Source: Monoraphidium neglectum
Taxonomy: Eukaryota > Chlorophyta > Chlorophyceae > Sphaeropleales > Selenastraceae
Direction: 5' to 3'
Assembly: GCF_000611645.1 (NCBI RefSeq)
Contig: NW_014013625.1
Span: forward strand, 1 to 64,000
Length of the DNA stretch: 64,000 nt
Shown here: in pieces, positions 30,715 to 40,199 of the stretch
How the letters are laid out: every line of letters starts with the position of its first letter
How positions within the stretch are numbered: the stretch's first letter is position 1
The notes under the pieces: generated by a model
Databases searched by the model: none
Seen by the model: the letters and a program-made list of their open reading frames with translations, nothing else
What the model was told of the DNA's origin: nothing
Made by a program: the position numbers and the translations under genes

Positions 30715-32343
30715 CTATGGTCGATAGCTCGACATGAGAGATGTCGAGGGCCACATCAGGTGAAATCGGGTGGATGACAGAACAGTCAATACCCAACTCT
30801 CCGCTACTTTTGGCGCATAAGCAGCTTGATGCCAAAACCATAAACTGGAAGAGATTTGGTCAAGAACTAGGTTAGGTTTCAACCCCCACCATAAAGCTAG
30901 ACCCAGCAAAGGCAGCAAAGTCCAGACCTCGCGTCGATTCAAATCCGCCAGGGCTTGAAAATACTGAGGTTTGGGCATTCCGTGAACCACTCGTGCGTAG
31001 GCCCACATAGTGTAAGCGGCACTTAAAATAACCGCAAACAGAGCAGCAGCTAACGCACCTAAATGATGAGCAAAAACGCTACATAAGCACAAAAACTCTC
31101 CAACAAAGTTCGGGCTCAATGGTAATGCCATGTTGCACAAACTGAACACAAAGAACATCAAACTAAACACAGGCATGGCGGTCGCAGCACCTCCCAGGTA
31201 TTTCAAGGCTTTGGTATGCGCACGGTCATAGATGGCTCCCACTAGCAAGAAGAGCGCTGGGCTGGCTACCCCGTGAGCCAACATCATAAAAGTGGCTCCG
31301 ATTGCTCCAATCTCATTCAAAGTGAACAGAGCAATAATGACCATACTCATGTGAGCAATACTGCTATAAGCAATTACTTTTTTTAAGTCTACTTGACGTA
31401 AAGTGGTTAAGCTTGCATAAGTCAATCCAATCATGCATAAACAAAGAACTAGAGGTCCGTAATAAGCGCTGGCTTCTGGGAAAAGCGGCAGACTGAATCT
31501 TAACAACCCATAGCTACCTAGTTTAAGAAGAACTCCTGCTAGCAATACAGAACCTGCAGTGCTGGCTTCTACGTGAGCTTCTGGTAGCCAAAGATGCAGG
31601 GGAACCATAGGAACTTTCACAGCGAAGGCTAAGAACAGACCCCACCAAAGCACATATTGTCGTGCGGGTGCCCAGCTTTCCGCTGCCAACAGCAAGAAAC
31701 TGGTAGATCCTGCTTGACTATACATTAACAGAAGACACGGCAACATGGCAAGGCTTCCCACCAAAGTATAAATTACCAACAAGTAGGCAGCACGCACTTT
31801 GCGAGGTCGAGAACCACCTAACCCAATCAGCAAAAACATGGGCAACAAAGAACATTCATAAAACACATAAAAACCAAGCAAATCTAAACAAGTAAAGCTG
31901 GCCAAGAGACAAGTCTCTAGGACTAGCATCAGTGCGAAAAAGGCTTGGCTATGGTCTTTCTGAGTTCGCCAGCTGCACAGAACCGCCAAAGGCATTAAGA
32001 AAGCCGTCAACAAGACCATCCAAAGACTTAGTCCATCGAGACCAAACTCTAGACGAACCCAGAGAGTCCCATTCCAACTTCCAGCCAAGCCTACCACTTG
32101 CTGAAAAGGTTCAGGACTGTTAGGCAAAAATTGCGCCCATAAGAGCAAACTCAAGAGCAGTGTGATTAAGGTAACTGTTAAAGCTGCCAATCGATGAGCA
32201 GACACGCTTTTTCCTGGTAACAAACAAAGCAGAAGCGCGCCACACAAAGGCAGAAGAATCACCGCCATTAACCAACCTGTCTGGTTCAGGTTTATCAAGA
32301 TAGCACATCCCATTCCACAACAAGGCAATAACAAAGGGAACAT
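30715..32343 (-). CDS. nad4: NADH dehydrogenase subunit 4
   Basis: Proton-pumping subunit of complex I, 542 residues, no intron. Typical Nad4 sequence is present: FYECSLLPMFLLIG, FAVKVPMVPLHLWLPEAHVEA (conserved Lys and Glu/His of the channel), VDLKKVIAYSSIAHMS and NFVGEFL. About 13-14 membrane helices. The last 16 residues (HLMWPSTSLMSSYRP) and the TAG are written by a palindrome array that abuts the gene, so the C-terminus has been replaced or extended by repeat sequence. The start ATG at 32343 is the first in frame; MAVILLPLCG at about 32268 is an alternative. Confidence 0.97.
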   Translation of the reverse strand: MFPLLLPCCGMGCAILINLNQTGWLMAVILLPLCGALLLCLLPGKSVSAHRLAALTVTLITLLLSLLLWAQFLPNSPEPFQQVVGLAGSWNGTLWVRLEFGLDGLSLWMVLLTAFLMPLAVLCSWRTQKDHSQAFFALMLVLETCLLASFTCLDLLGFYVFYECSLLPMFLLIGLGGSRPRKVRAAYLLVIYTLVGSLAMLPCLLLMYSQAGSTSFLLLAAESWAPARQYVLWWGLFLAFAVKVPMVPLHLWLPEAHVEASTAGSVLLAGVLLKLGSYGLLRFSLPLFPEASAYYGPLVLCLCMIGLTYASLTTLRQVDLKKVIAYSSIAHMSMVIIALFTLNEIGAIGATFMMLAHGVASPALFLLVGAIYDRAHTKALKYLGGAATAMPVFSLMFFVFSLCNMALPLSPNFVGEFLCLCSVFAHHLGALAAALFAVILSAAYTMWAYARVVHGMPKPQYFQALADLNRREVWTLLPLLGLALWWGLKPNLVLDQISSSLWFWHQAAYAPKVAESWVLTVLSSTRFHLMWPSTSLMSSYRP

Positions 32344-32744
32344 AGTTATCTTAATCTAATTTCTGGGCTTTTTTGAAGATTTTGAGTTTATGGCTAAGCC
32401 GTGGTCGACGGCCTAGCCATGGTCCCTGTCGAGCTAGCGACCATAGCTAGCCATCTAAGATGGCTCGAACATCGACCATGTTGAGCCATCTTCAATGGCT
32501 CGACATCTTAGATGTTCAAGGCCGTCTTTGACGGTCGGAACATCAGAGATGTTCCGCCATCTTAGATGTTCAAGGCCGTCTTTGACGGCCGGAACATCAG
32601 AGATGTTCCGCCATCTATGATGTCTTGCCATTGAAAAGAGCTCGCCATCTAAGATGGCTCATAATCTTGATCTTAGATAGAATTTATTAAACAAAAAACC
32701 TCATTAACCTTTTCATGAAAGAAAAGCTTCATGAAGCAACAACT
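32344..32744. repeat. spacer, duplicated palindrome block
   Basis: Palindromes of the CATCTTAGATG, GCCGTCTTTGACGG and GGAACATCAGAGATGTTCC types. A block of about 60 bases (32500-32555) is repeated directly at 32560-32615. Confidence 0.7.
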
Positions 32745-32829
32745 CGGAAAGAGCGGGATTTGAACCCACGATCCTAAAAAGGAAACCAACCTTCCAAGTT
32801 GGCGCTTTGAACCGCTCAGCCATCTTTCC
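32745..32829 (-). tRNA. trnS(gga): tRNA-Ser (GGA)
   Basis: Acceptor GGAAAGA/TCTTTCC is perfect; anticodon loop TTGGAAG gives GGA (reads UCY); long variable arm TTTCCTTTTTAGGA; discriminator G. A UGA-anticodon Ser tRNA is not seen in the window. Confidence 0.92.
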
Positions 32830-33759
32830 ATAAGCCGACCGTGGACTTCATGAACTCTCATTATGTTTAAGCTTGATGCGCTAAAATGCATAAAACAACG
32901 GCTTGACGCCCTTGGCGGCATCCAGCAATTCTTTATGCGCAAGGGCGTTTGGTTCTAGGGTCACTTGGGTGGCCCTCGGGGCCTTTAGGGCCCCTAAGAA
33001 ACCAACGGCTCTAATGATCGACCATGCCTAGCTATGGTCGCTAGCTAGAACATCTAAGATGTCCGAGCCACCTAAGGTAGTTAGCCCGTCGAAGACGGCG
33101 AGGGCCGCCAAAGCGGCCCTCGACCACGGTCGTTGGCCCCCAGCCGTCCAAGACAGCGCTTAGCGCATGAAGATTTCTTTTTCATGTTCATAAAGTGTTT
33201 TTTTCATGCACTAAGGCGTATGAAGCAGTTCCTTAGGCAATAAAGGCCTTTTATATTAAGCAGTTTTTATAGATTTAGTACGTTTTTGTAGCTTTTTATA
33301 AACTAGAAAAACTTTCTTAGGCTTTTATAAGTCAAAGAGACTTTATAAGTGTTTTAGTTTGAAAGCAGATTGACCAAGTCACTTGACTTTCGGCCAAAAC
33401 CGTGGCTTTTTTTGTCTTTGTTTCTTTTAGAAACAAACTATGGCTTTATTCTTTTAGAATAAAGTATTCCTTTGTTTCTTTTAGAAACAAAGTATGGCTT
33501 TGTTTCTAAAAGAAACAAATTATGCCTGAGATTTTTAAATCACTGTAGAATGTCAAGTGTCAAGTGTCAAGTGTCAAGTGTCAAGTGTCAAGTGTCAAGT
33601 GTCAAGTGTCAATAGAATTTATAAAATTTAAAAAGTTTTTTTTAATACATGAATGAATGCATGAATGTTCCTGAGGTTTGCGTTCAAAAACGAGTTTATA
33701 AAACATGCCCAAGAGGAAAACTTCCAGTTATTATTTGATGGAAGAAGTTTTGGAACCAA
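32830..33759. repeat. spacer with palindromes and heptamer tandem
   Basis: Palindromes at 32940-33160; AT-rich sequence after; TTTGTTTCTTTTAGAAACAAA hairpins at about 33415-33520; a TGTCAAG tandem at 33549-33611. No gene. Confidence 0.6.
33549..33611 (+). repeat. heptamer tandem (TGTCAAG)n, about 9 copies
   Basis: Perfect 7-bp unit repeated head to tail about nine times, unlike the palindromic repeats of the rest of the window. Confidence 0.9.
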
Positions 33760-34218
33760 TCAAAATTTATGTTTACCCTTTCTTTGCATAAACCGCTTTC
33801 TAGAGTCTCTCAAAGACCGTACTCTGCGAATAGCTTTGATTGGATTATACTTTTTGGAGGCACTTAGACTCGCAAACTTGACCATGATAGGGGAACAAGA
33901 AATCGTGCCCATCCAATAAGAGGCGCTCAAACGCGCATTGAAAAAACTGGCAACTTTCTTTTTTTGGCTGCGACGTTTACGCAAATGCGCTTTAGGTTTG
34001 ATTTTAGCTAGAAGTTGACCTTGACTAAAAGCTAACATGAGCTTTCCAAGCTCATATCCCTTAGACCAAACATTAGCATAAGCTTTTTCAGCATACAAGG
34101 AAAAATCTTGGGAAACTTGTTGAGGAGATCTTAAAGATCTGGGAAAACTTTTTTGTGCCATTGATTTGAGATTAGACGAGAGATTAAAAGAACAACAACC
34201 ACACTTTTGAAGAACCAT
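33760..34218 (-). CDS. hypothetical basic protein, possibly ribosomal
   Basis: I do not recognise the family. The 152-residue frame has a strongly basic middle (KPKAHLRKRRSQKKK) and C-terminus (IRRVRSLRDSRKRFMQRKGKHKF) and no membrane helix. It is free of palindromes and opens directly after a palindrome block. The composition suggests a mitochondrial ribosomal protein with diverged sequence; the true start may be the inner Met (MAQKS) at about 34161. Confidence 0.45.
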   Translation of the reverse strand: MVLQKCGCCSFNLSSNLKSMAQKSFPRSLRSPQQVSQDFSLYAEKAYANVWSKGYELGKLMLAFSQGQLLAKIKPKAHLRKRRSQKKKVASFFNARLSASYWMGTISCSPIMVKFASLSASKKYNPIKAIRRVRSLRDSRKRFMQRKGKHKF

Positions 34219-34867
34219 CTGATTGAGAGTTCTGGGTTACTTTAGTGGCCTAAGGCCAAAGGCCTTCGGGTCATCCCTCGGCCATCTTTAATGAACTTGG
34301 GCCATCCTTGATGGCCCAAGGGCCCCAAGGCCCTCTCATAGTCGATGGCTCAGGCCGTCTTCGACGGCCGGAACATCTTTGATGTTCCGCCATCTTTGAT
34401 GGCTAGCTATGGTCGCTAGCTAGAACATCTAAGATATCGAGGGCCTCGTTGGTTCCCCAAGGAACCAAAGGCCCTCGCCCGTGGAAGACGGCCTTGCCAT
34501 CGACCATGCTTAGCCACCAAAGGTGGCTAGCCCGTCTTCGAAGGCCTAGGCCGTCTTCGACGGACAAGACATTTTTGATGTCTTGCTATCTTTGATGGCT
34601 AGCAATCAAAGATAGCTCGAAATCTCTGATGTCGAGCCACCTTAGTGTCCCGGAGGGCCATCAAATATGGCCCGTGGGCAATCTTCGATTTCCCAAGCGC
34701 CGTCTAAAGCGGCTCTTTAGCACATCAAAGATATTTATAATGCGCTTATGCGCACAAAACTACTGCTTCATGCGTTCTTAGCTTATCAGGGATGTACATC
34801 ACGCCTTTAAGGGCATGGAGGTCAATTTTCGTTTACTACATTACACGAACAGCAGTCCAACGGCGCA
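34219..34867. repeat. palindrome-rich spacer
   Basis: Array of palindromes 34230-34740, including GGAACATCTTTGATGTTCC, TAGCTATGGTCGCTAGCTA and GCCGTCTTCGACGGC. Its right part (34810-34868) is a group II intron 5' end on the - strand, described separately. Confidence 0.65.
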
Positions 34868-34868
34868 C
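34815..34868 (-). mobile_element. group II intron 5'-end fragment
   Basis: On the - strand GTGCGCCGTTGGACTGCTG followed by a GTAAACGAAAATT segment matches the first bases of the common intron family. No domain V or 3' end follows on this strand for many kilobases. The sequence before it could be read as a short exon (MSNQLANNL...), but I cannot assign it. Confidence 0.5.
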
Positions 34869-34956
34869 GAGCATGAATAAAAAAACAAACTGTTAGATTA
34901 TTGGCTAACTGGTTGCTCATTCTTGATTAGTGGTTCGCAAAAAGAACAAGCATGTT

Positions 34957-35028
34957 CTGGGACAGAAGGACTCGAACCTCCGAATGCCAGAATCAAAGTC
35001 TGGTGCCTTGCCACTTGGCGATGCCCCA
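34957..35028 (-). tRNA. trnQ(uug): tRNA-Gln (UUG)
   Basis: Acceptor TGGGGCA/TGTCCCA, anticodon loop CTTTGAT (TTG), T arm GGAGG-TTCGAGT-CCTTC, discriminator G. It lies between an intron 3'-end fragment and an intron 5'-end fragment. Confidence 0.92.
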
Positions 35029-35074
35029 ATTTTTAGAATTTTCAAAAAATAGTTGGTCATAGAATCAAATTATA

Positions 35075-35112
35075 GGCAGAGGTCAGAAAAAATCGGTAGA
35101 GACGAAGTCACC
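35075..35112 (-). mobile_element. group II intron 3'-end fragment
   Basis: On the - strand GTCTCTACCGATTTTTTCTG then ACCTCTGCC is a slightly changed version of the shared intron 3' end (CTACGGATCTTCTTCTGACCTCTAC). No domain V is found just upstream. Confidence 0.4.
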
Positions 35113-36119
35113 CTCGAGACCGAATTTTTATGGGAACAAAGTATCTTTAAAATATGCTTGATGCTGACTAGGTCATCTTCAACGATGAAGGTCCTAAGAC
35201 CAGTGGGCTACCTAAGTAGCCCGGAAGGCCCTAAGGCCCTCGGCCATTAAAGACGGCCTAGCCACCTAAGGTGGCTCGACATCTTAAATGTCGAGGGCCT
35301 CCCAGCCCTAAGCCACCTTAGTGACCCTAGAGAGCATCAAGCATATCCTGAATGCGCTTTAGCGCATCAAGCATACCCTTGATGCGCAAAGAGCCGTCTA
35401 GGACGGCCTAGTCACCTTAGGTGACTCGGCTATCAAAGATGGCTCGCGCATGAAGCCATGATTTTATGGGCTTAAGCGCATAAAGGATATCCTTAAGATT
35501 AACAACCTACTTTACTTGGAGATTGTTTTTTGCATAGTTAGTTTTCACTATTGTGCTAATCAATCCTGAAGGAAGTACTTAGTTTTTTAAAGAAAAACCA
35601 AGCGAACTCTTTTTTCAAAAGAAAAGTGGTTCTATGATTTAATTCCAAAACCAAAAACCAAAGTTCAACTCTTGTTTACAGATCAGAGAATAAACTCTGG
35701 CATCTTTGTTAAAAGTTATATCTAGTAGTAGTATTCACCAAGACTAAATATAAAGAGTAGTTAATTTGGTTCGTGATTTAGTGAATAATTTGATTTAGTT
35801 AATGATTAGGTTTGATTAATGATTCATATATTGCTTTGATGCATGATTTGATTCTGTTGGAACCAAACCAGGCTTTGCTAACTGTCAGGCGAATCTTAAG
35901 GCTGTTCGCTTGATGCCCTTTACAATTCAAGATAGACGAGGCCGCCAAAGCAACCCTGCGGGCCATTAAGGTGGCCAGGACATTTAAGATGTCCTGGCCA
36001 CCTTAATGGCCTTAGAACCAACGAGAATCAACGGCCTTAGCAGCTCTAATTATTGATCCTACTCTTTGATCGAGGGCCACCCCACCAGAGATAGCGAGTG
36101 GCCCTCGGCCTTTGGCCTT
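35113..36119. other. spacer: palindromes, then unexplained AT-rich stretch
   Basis: Palindromes at 35190-35460 and 35930-36110. Between them, about 35490-35900 is AT-rich, unique and free of palindromes; its look is like that of the rRNA-like pieces at 29.6-30.4 and 40.2-40.8 kb, but I could not align it to a specific rRNA segment. Confidence 0.4.
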
Positions 36120-37556
36120 TTAGGCCTTAAGCCCTCGACCACGCGTCCTAAATCCTTTGAAAAAGCGGCGTTGACGCGCGATTCTTTTGCGCTGGCCAAA
36201 AATATTGAAAACTTTTCCAGAGCTATAAAAAGAATTTAACCACACAAACGGGTTGACTGCATTAATGGGTGTAGATCTTTCAGTGCTTGGACCATAGGTC
36301 AACAGAGTGCCCAATGCAAAGGTTCGGTCTTTTTCGATCAAGTTTTGATGTTGAAGTGGAGGTCGAGAGAATCCAGAGCCAAGTCTTTGAGGGTCAAACC
36401 AGAGTGGTTGTTGGTATAGATCCATCTTTAATGGACCTATCTGTTGTTCTTTTTCATAAAAGGGCTCTTTTAATGTAACTCTCAAACAATCTCCTGGATA
36501 AATGAAGCTCCGGCTCTTTTGAATCGTGCGACCGTTTAAAGAACAATTCCCTTGAGAAATCAAATTAGACGCTGCAGTCAAAGTACAAACAAAATTGCTT
36601 TTCAAAAACACACTTGTTTGAAGAGAATCCATACCTCTAGCCAGAGACCACAAAGAAGGCGTGGTTTGAGCAGACAATTTCCAAAGCTTTTGAAAGGTTT
36701 GGTTCACAAACTTCAAACCAGAGTTTCCGAGCAAATGACGCATGGCTCGAAAGGCTCGCATTCGGGCCACTAGCAGTCTTTTGCGTTTGACTAACCAAAC
36801 ACTTCCGGGAACAATAGAAGGGTTGTTCAGTGTGCGCAAATTACCAAAGAGAAGAGACCGAAACACTGTCCAGCTTTGTGTAAAGGGATAAAGTTTAGGA
36901 GTTAAAGAGAAGGTTCTTCGAGACTTCACAGAATGCTTAGTCAGTTGAGACGTCTCTTGGGTTCTTTTTAATAATCCTAGGGCCAAAGGCCCTAGAGACT
37001 CAAACGGTTTCAAATCTAGAGACAGTCTCCAACGTTTCAAATGTTTGTTCAGTTGAGATCTCTTTTTATAGTCAAACTGCTTCAAACCTAAAGATAGTTT
37101 CTTACCTTTCAAAGAACTCAAACCTTTAGGGCCGCGGTTGCGACCCTCGTCTATCAAAGATGGACCTTGAGACATCTCCAAAGACGCAGACACTTTTTTC
37201 AATTGAGAGATTCCTCTAAATTGAGAGGCTCCCCAAAAGTAAGACACTTTCCAAAGTTGAGTTTTTCCCAAGAAAGAGAATGGCTCTTGTCGTAGAGCTC
37301 TCTGCGGAAGGCGCTGATTAAAAGACAGGTTTGTTTGCATTTGCTTTGGCACTAAAGGCTTGTGGGTTGCCATTTGCCAAACAATTCGCTTAGAAAAAGG
37401 ACGCTTGTACTCAAGAGAAAAAAATCGGGACTTATTTCTAAAAACCCTTTTTTGTTCAGAAGAGAGCTGTTTTAAATAACTCCATTGCTGAACAGATTGT
37501 TTCTGTACAATAGGATAGGGAACAGCTTTCTTTTTACGAAGGTTAGAATGGGTCAT
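36120..37556 (-). CDS. rps4: ribosomal protein S4 (probable)
   Basis: A 478-residue, highly basic protein of the mitochondrial small ribosomal subunit. The diagnostic part is an S4 RNA-binding domain at about residues 308-362: MDSLQTSVFLKSNFV, AASNLISQGNCSLNGR, IQKSRSFIYPGDCLRV, fitting 'R.D......A..LI..G.v.vNg..v......v.pGD'. The C-terminus is basic (RKRIARQRRFFKGFRTRGRG). It is longer than most Rps4 proteins; several palindromes are read through in frame (GPSLIDEG near residue 130, LGPLALGL near 187, GPLKMDL near 372). Ends TAA. A different S4-domain protein is possible but less likely in mitochondrial DNA. Confidence 0.7.
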   Translation of the reverse strand: MTHSNLRKKKAVPYPIVQKQSVQQWSYLKQLSSEQKRVFRNKSRFFSLEYKRPFSKRIVWQMATHKPLVPKQMQTNLSFNQRLPQRALRQEPFSFLGKTQLWKVSYFWGASQFRGISQLKKVSASLEMSQGPSLIDEGRNRGPKGLSSLKGKKLSLGLKQFDYKKRSQLNKHLKRWRLSLDLKPFESLGPLALGLLKRTQETSQLTKHSVKSRRTFSLTPKLYPFTQSWTVFRSLLFGNLRTLNNPSIVPGSVWLVKRKRLLVARMRAFRAMRHLLGNSGLKFVNQTFQKLWKLSAQTTPSLWSLARGMDSLQTSVFLKSNFVCTLTAASNLISQGNCSLNGRTIQKSRSFIYPGDCLRVTLKEPFYEKEQQIGPLKMDLYQQPLWFDPQRLGSGFSRPPLQHQNLIEKDRTFALGTLLTYGPSTERSTPINAVNPFVWLNSFYSSGKVFNIFGQRKRIARQRRFFKGFRTRGRGLKA

Positions 37557-38403
37557 GTTTTCTTTTTGTAACTCAAAAGAGAAAAAGGAAGAACAAGGAA
37601 CACTCTGAAAAAAACAGGCTCTAGCTCGAAAGCAGAGGCCAAAAAAAAGCCCTCATAGGACATGATTGATGCTCTTAAACCCATTAAGGATATCTTTTAT
37701 TAAAGCGCATAAAACCACTGCTTGATACGCTTTAGCGCATGAAAGACATGCTTCATGAACTTGTTCGTGAAGGCCCTGGTTGATGCTCTCTAGGTCATCT
37801 TGGATAACTAAAGTCATTAAAAATAGCCTTCAGGGGTCCCCCCCGGGCCACTAGGGTGGCCCGAAGGCCTTTGGCCTTAGGGCAGAGGGCCTTTAGGCCC
37901 TAAAGGCCCTAGAAGGCCACCTTAGTGGGCTTAGAGGCCGCTTTGGCGGCCCCTAGAGGGCCACCTTAGTGGCTCGGGGGGTACCCCCCGAACCAACGTG
38001 ACTCTAGAGAGCATCCGGTGCAACTTGATGCGTCTTTAGGGCCTTAAGGCCCTCGCGCATCAAAACCCTGCTAGATGCCTTTGTGGCAAAAGGAAATGCT
38101 TGATGTGTCTTAGCGCATAAAAGCCTTGCTCGATGCCCTTGTGGCATGCAGGAAATGCTTTATAAACTTGTTTGTGAAGGCGAGGGCCCCTAAGGGGCCC
38201 TAAAGAGCCTTTATGTGCTTAAGCACATAAAACTACGACTTGATGCGTCTTTAGGGCCTTAAGGCCCTCGCGCATCAATGTTATTTTTAACTCACAACAT
38301 AAGCAAAGGCGACAAAGCTCACCAAACTCAAACAAAAAACATGCTCTGACAAAAAATGTATTCTGGGAGAATAAAGGCTTTAACTCAAAGCATCTTCTGA
38401 CAA
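37557..38403. repeat. palindrome-rich spacer
   Basis: No gene. GGCC-type array at 37825-38070 and hairpins of the GATGCGTCTTTAGGGC and ATGCCCTTGTGGCAT types; a 30-base phrase with GCGTCTTTAGGGCCTTAAGG occurs twice (about 38028 and 38243). Confidence 0.65.
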
Positions 38404-38485
38404 TACGCAGAACAGGACTTGAACCTGCACGAATAAATTCACTAGAACCTAAACCTAACGCGTCTACCAATTCCGCCATCTGCGC
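38404..38485 (-). tRNA. trnL(uag): tRNA-Leu (UAG)
   Basis: Acceptor GCGCAGA/TCTGCGT, anticodon loop TTTAGGT (TAG), long variable arm, D arm TGGCGGAATTGGTAGACGC typical of Leu tRNAs, discriminator A. Confidence 0.92.
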
Positions 38486-38575
38486 AATTTATTGAGCTAT
38501 ACCCGAACTTGATTCTGCCATTGACCGAACCCGCTTAATTATTCATGCTATCCAGTGGGATTGCTCTCTGAAAAA

Positions 38576-38649
38576 TCAGAACAGCAGGATTTGAACCTGC
38601 GACCTGTGGTTCCCAAAACCACTGCGCTACCAAGCTGCGCTATGTTCTG
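38576..38649 (-). tRNA. trnP(ugg): tRNA-Pro (UGG)
   Basis: Acceptor CAGAACA/TGTTCTG is perfect; anticodon loop TTTGGGA gives TGG; T arm GCAGG-TTCAAAT-CCTGC; discriminator A. Confidence 0.93.
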
Positions 38650-39530
38650 CAATAGAGATTGGAGGGCCACCAAAAAGGCCTTTAGGGCCTAAAAGCGCTC
38701 TTTCTTCGGCCCTCGCCTTATAGGCTTTTGGTCAGTGCTCTTTGTATTAGTTTCTGAAGAGATCTTTAGGGCCCGAGAGTCGTTAGGATCTCTGGGGCCC
38801 CAAGGCCCTCTAGGGCCCCTAAGGAGGCCGAGGGCCGCGGTCGCGGCTAAGGCCACTTTAGTGGCCTTCTAGGGCCTTTAGGGCCTTTAGGGCCTAAAGG
38901 CCCTCTGCCCTAAGGCCAAAGGCCTTCGGGCCACCCTAGTAGCCCAAGACCCCTAAAGGGTCCGAGGGCCGACAAAGCGGCTCTCGCCCCCTTAGGGGCC
39001 CTAGTGCGCCACTAAGGTGGCGCAAGACACCCGAGTGTCTAGGGTCACTTAAGTGACTCAGCCATCTAAAGATGGCTCAGCCGTCTTTGACGGGCTAGCC
39101 ACCAAAGGTGGCTAGGCATCTCCGATGCCTAGCTATCAAAGATAGCTAGCCCGTCTTCGACGGCCTATCGCCACCTTTGATGGCTAGAGGACCTTAAAGG
39201 CGAGGGCCATCAAAGATGGCCCGGGGGTCCCCCGAGGGCCTTTAGGCCCTAGTGCGCCACCTCAGTAGCGCGTAGGGCTCTTAGGCGAGGGCCATCAAAG
39301 ATGGCCCTAGTGCGCCACCTTAGTGGCGCGGAGGGCCTTTGGCCCTCGACCCTCGACCCTAAGGATCTTTGCGCCCTGAAGGCTTCGTACCCTTTAGGCT
39401 ATGGGTCTTAACGACTTAACCCTTAGTGCTAACCTTGATAACTCTAAGCCCAAATCAGAGGAATGCTGTTTTTATTTCAGAAGCGTCTTAACCAAACTTG
39501 TGTGGTTGTTTTTACTTTTAGTTATCTAAC
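38650..39530. repeat. large palindrome array
   Basis: One of the densest arrays (38660-39370). It includes a block of five adjoining palindromes (39055-39167) that recurs, with compensating base changes, inside the nad5 intron at 12607-12734. Confidence 0.75.
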
Positions 39531-39602
39531 TGCCAAGAGTCCGGATTGAACGGACGACCCAAGGATTTTCAATCCTTTGCTCTACCTCTGAGCTATCTCA
39601 GC
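39531..39602 (-). tRNA. trnF(gaa): tRNA-Phe (GAA)
   Basis: Anticodon loop TTGAAAA (GAA); acceptor GCTGAGA/TCTTGGC with two G-T pairs; T arm GTCCG-TTCAATC-CGGAC; discriminator A. Confidence 0.92.
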
Positions 39603-40199
39603 TAAAAGTCGGGGGGTTAATGTAACACACAGCTAAGTTCTTGCGCTGTGATTTTTATCTTGTGAAAAAAACTTACCAACAGAGTCTTTGATTCTATACT
39701 AATCACGCATTTTTTTAATGCACTTCATAAACTTGTTCATGAAAAAGTGCATCATCATGAACAAGTTCATTGGACGTGCTTTGACGCCATTCGAGACCAT
39801 GAAGTTTAAATCAAAGTCCTGCTTCATGAACTTGTTCATGAAGGCCCTTAGGGTCTAAAAACCCTCGGCCTCGGCCCTTAGGGTATAGGGCCAAAGGCTA
39901 GGGCCATCAAAGATGGCACGGGGGTCCCCCGAGGGCCTTTAGGCCCTAGTGCGCCACGAGGTCCGCCAAAGGCGGCTCCCTACAGTGGCGCGAGGGCCTT
40001 AAAGGCAAGGGCCATCTTTGATGGCCCTAGTGCGCCACCTTAGTGGCGCAAGACCCTCGGCTGAGGACTTAGGGTCACGAAGAGGGCCAAAGGCCCTCGA
40101 CCTTCGGCCTTCGGCCCTTTAGGTCCTAAGGCCCTGCTTCATGCGCCTTAGCGCGTGAAAGCTCTGCTTGAAGCTCTTCAGAGCATCCACAAAAACGGA
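39603..40199. repeat. spacer with CATGAACTTGTTCATG hairpins and GGCC array
   Basis: AT-rich start, several CATGAACAAGTTCATG hairpins (39725-39845), then a GC-rich palindrome array (39840-40150). No gene. Confidence 0.65.

Noticed and set aside
38219..38479. Open reading frame MAELVDALGLGSSEF on the - strand
   Set aside because: It is a translation of trnL(uag) and the repeats behind it.
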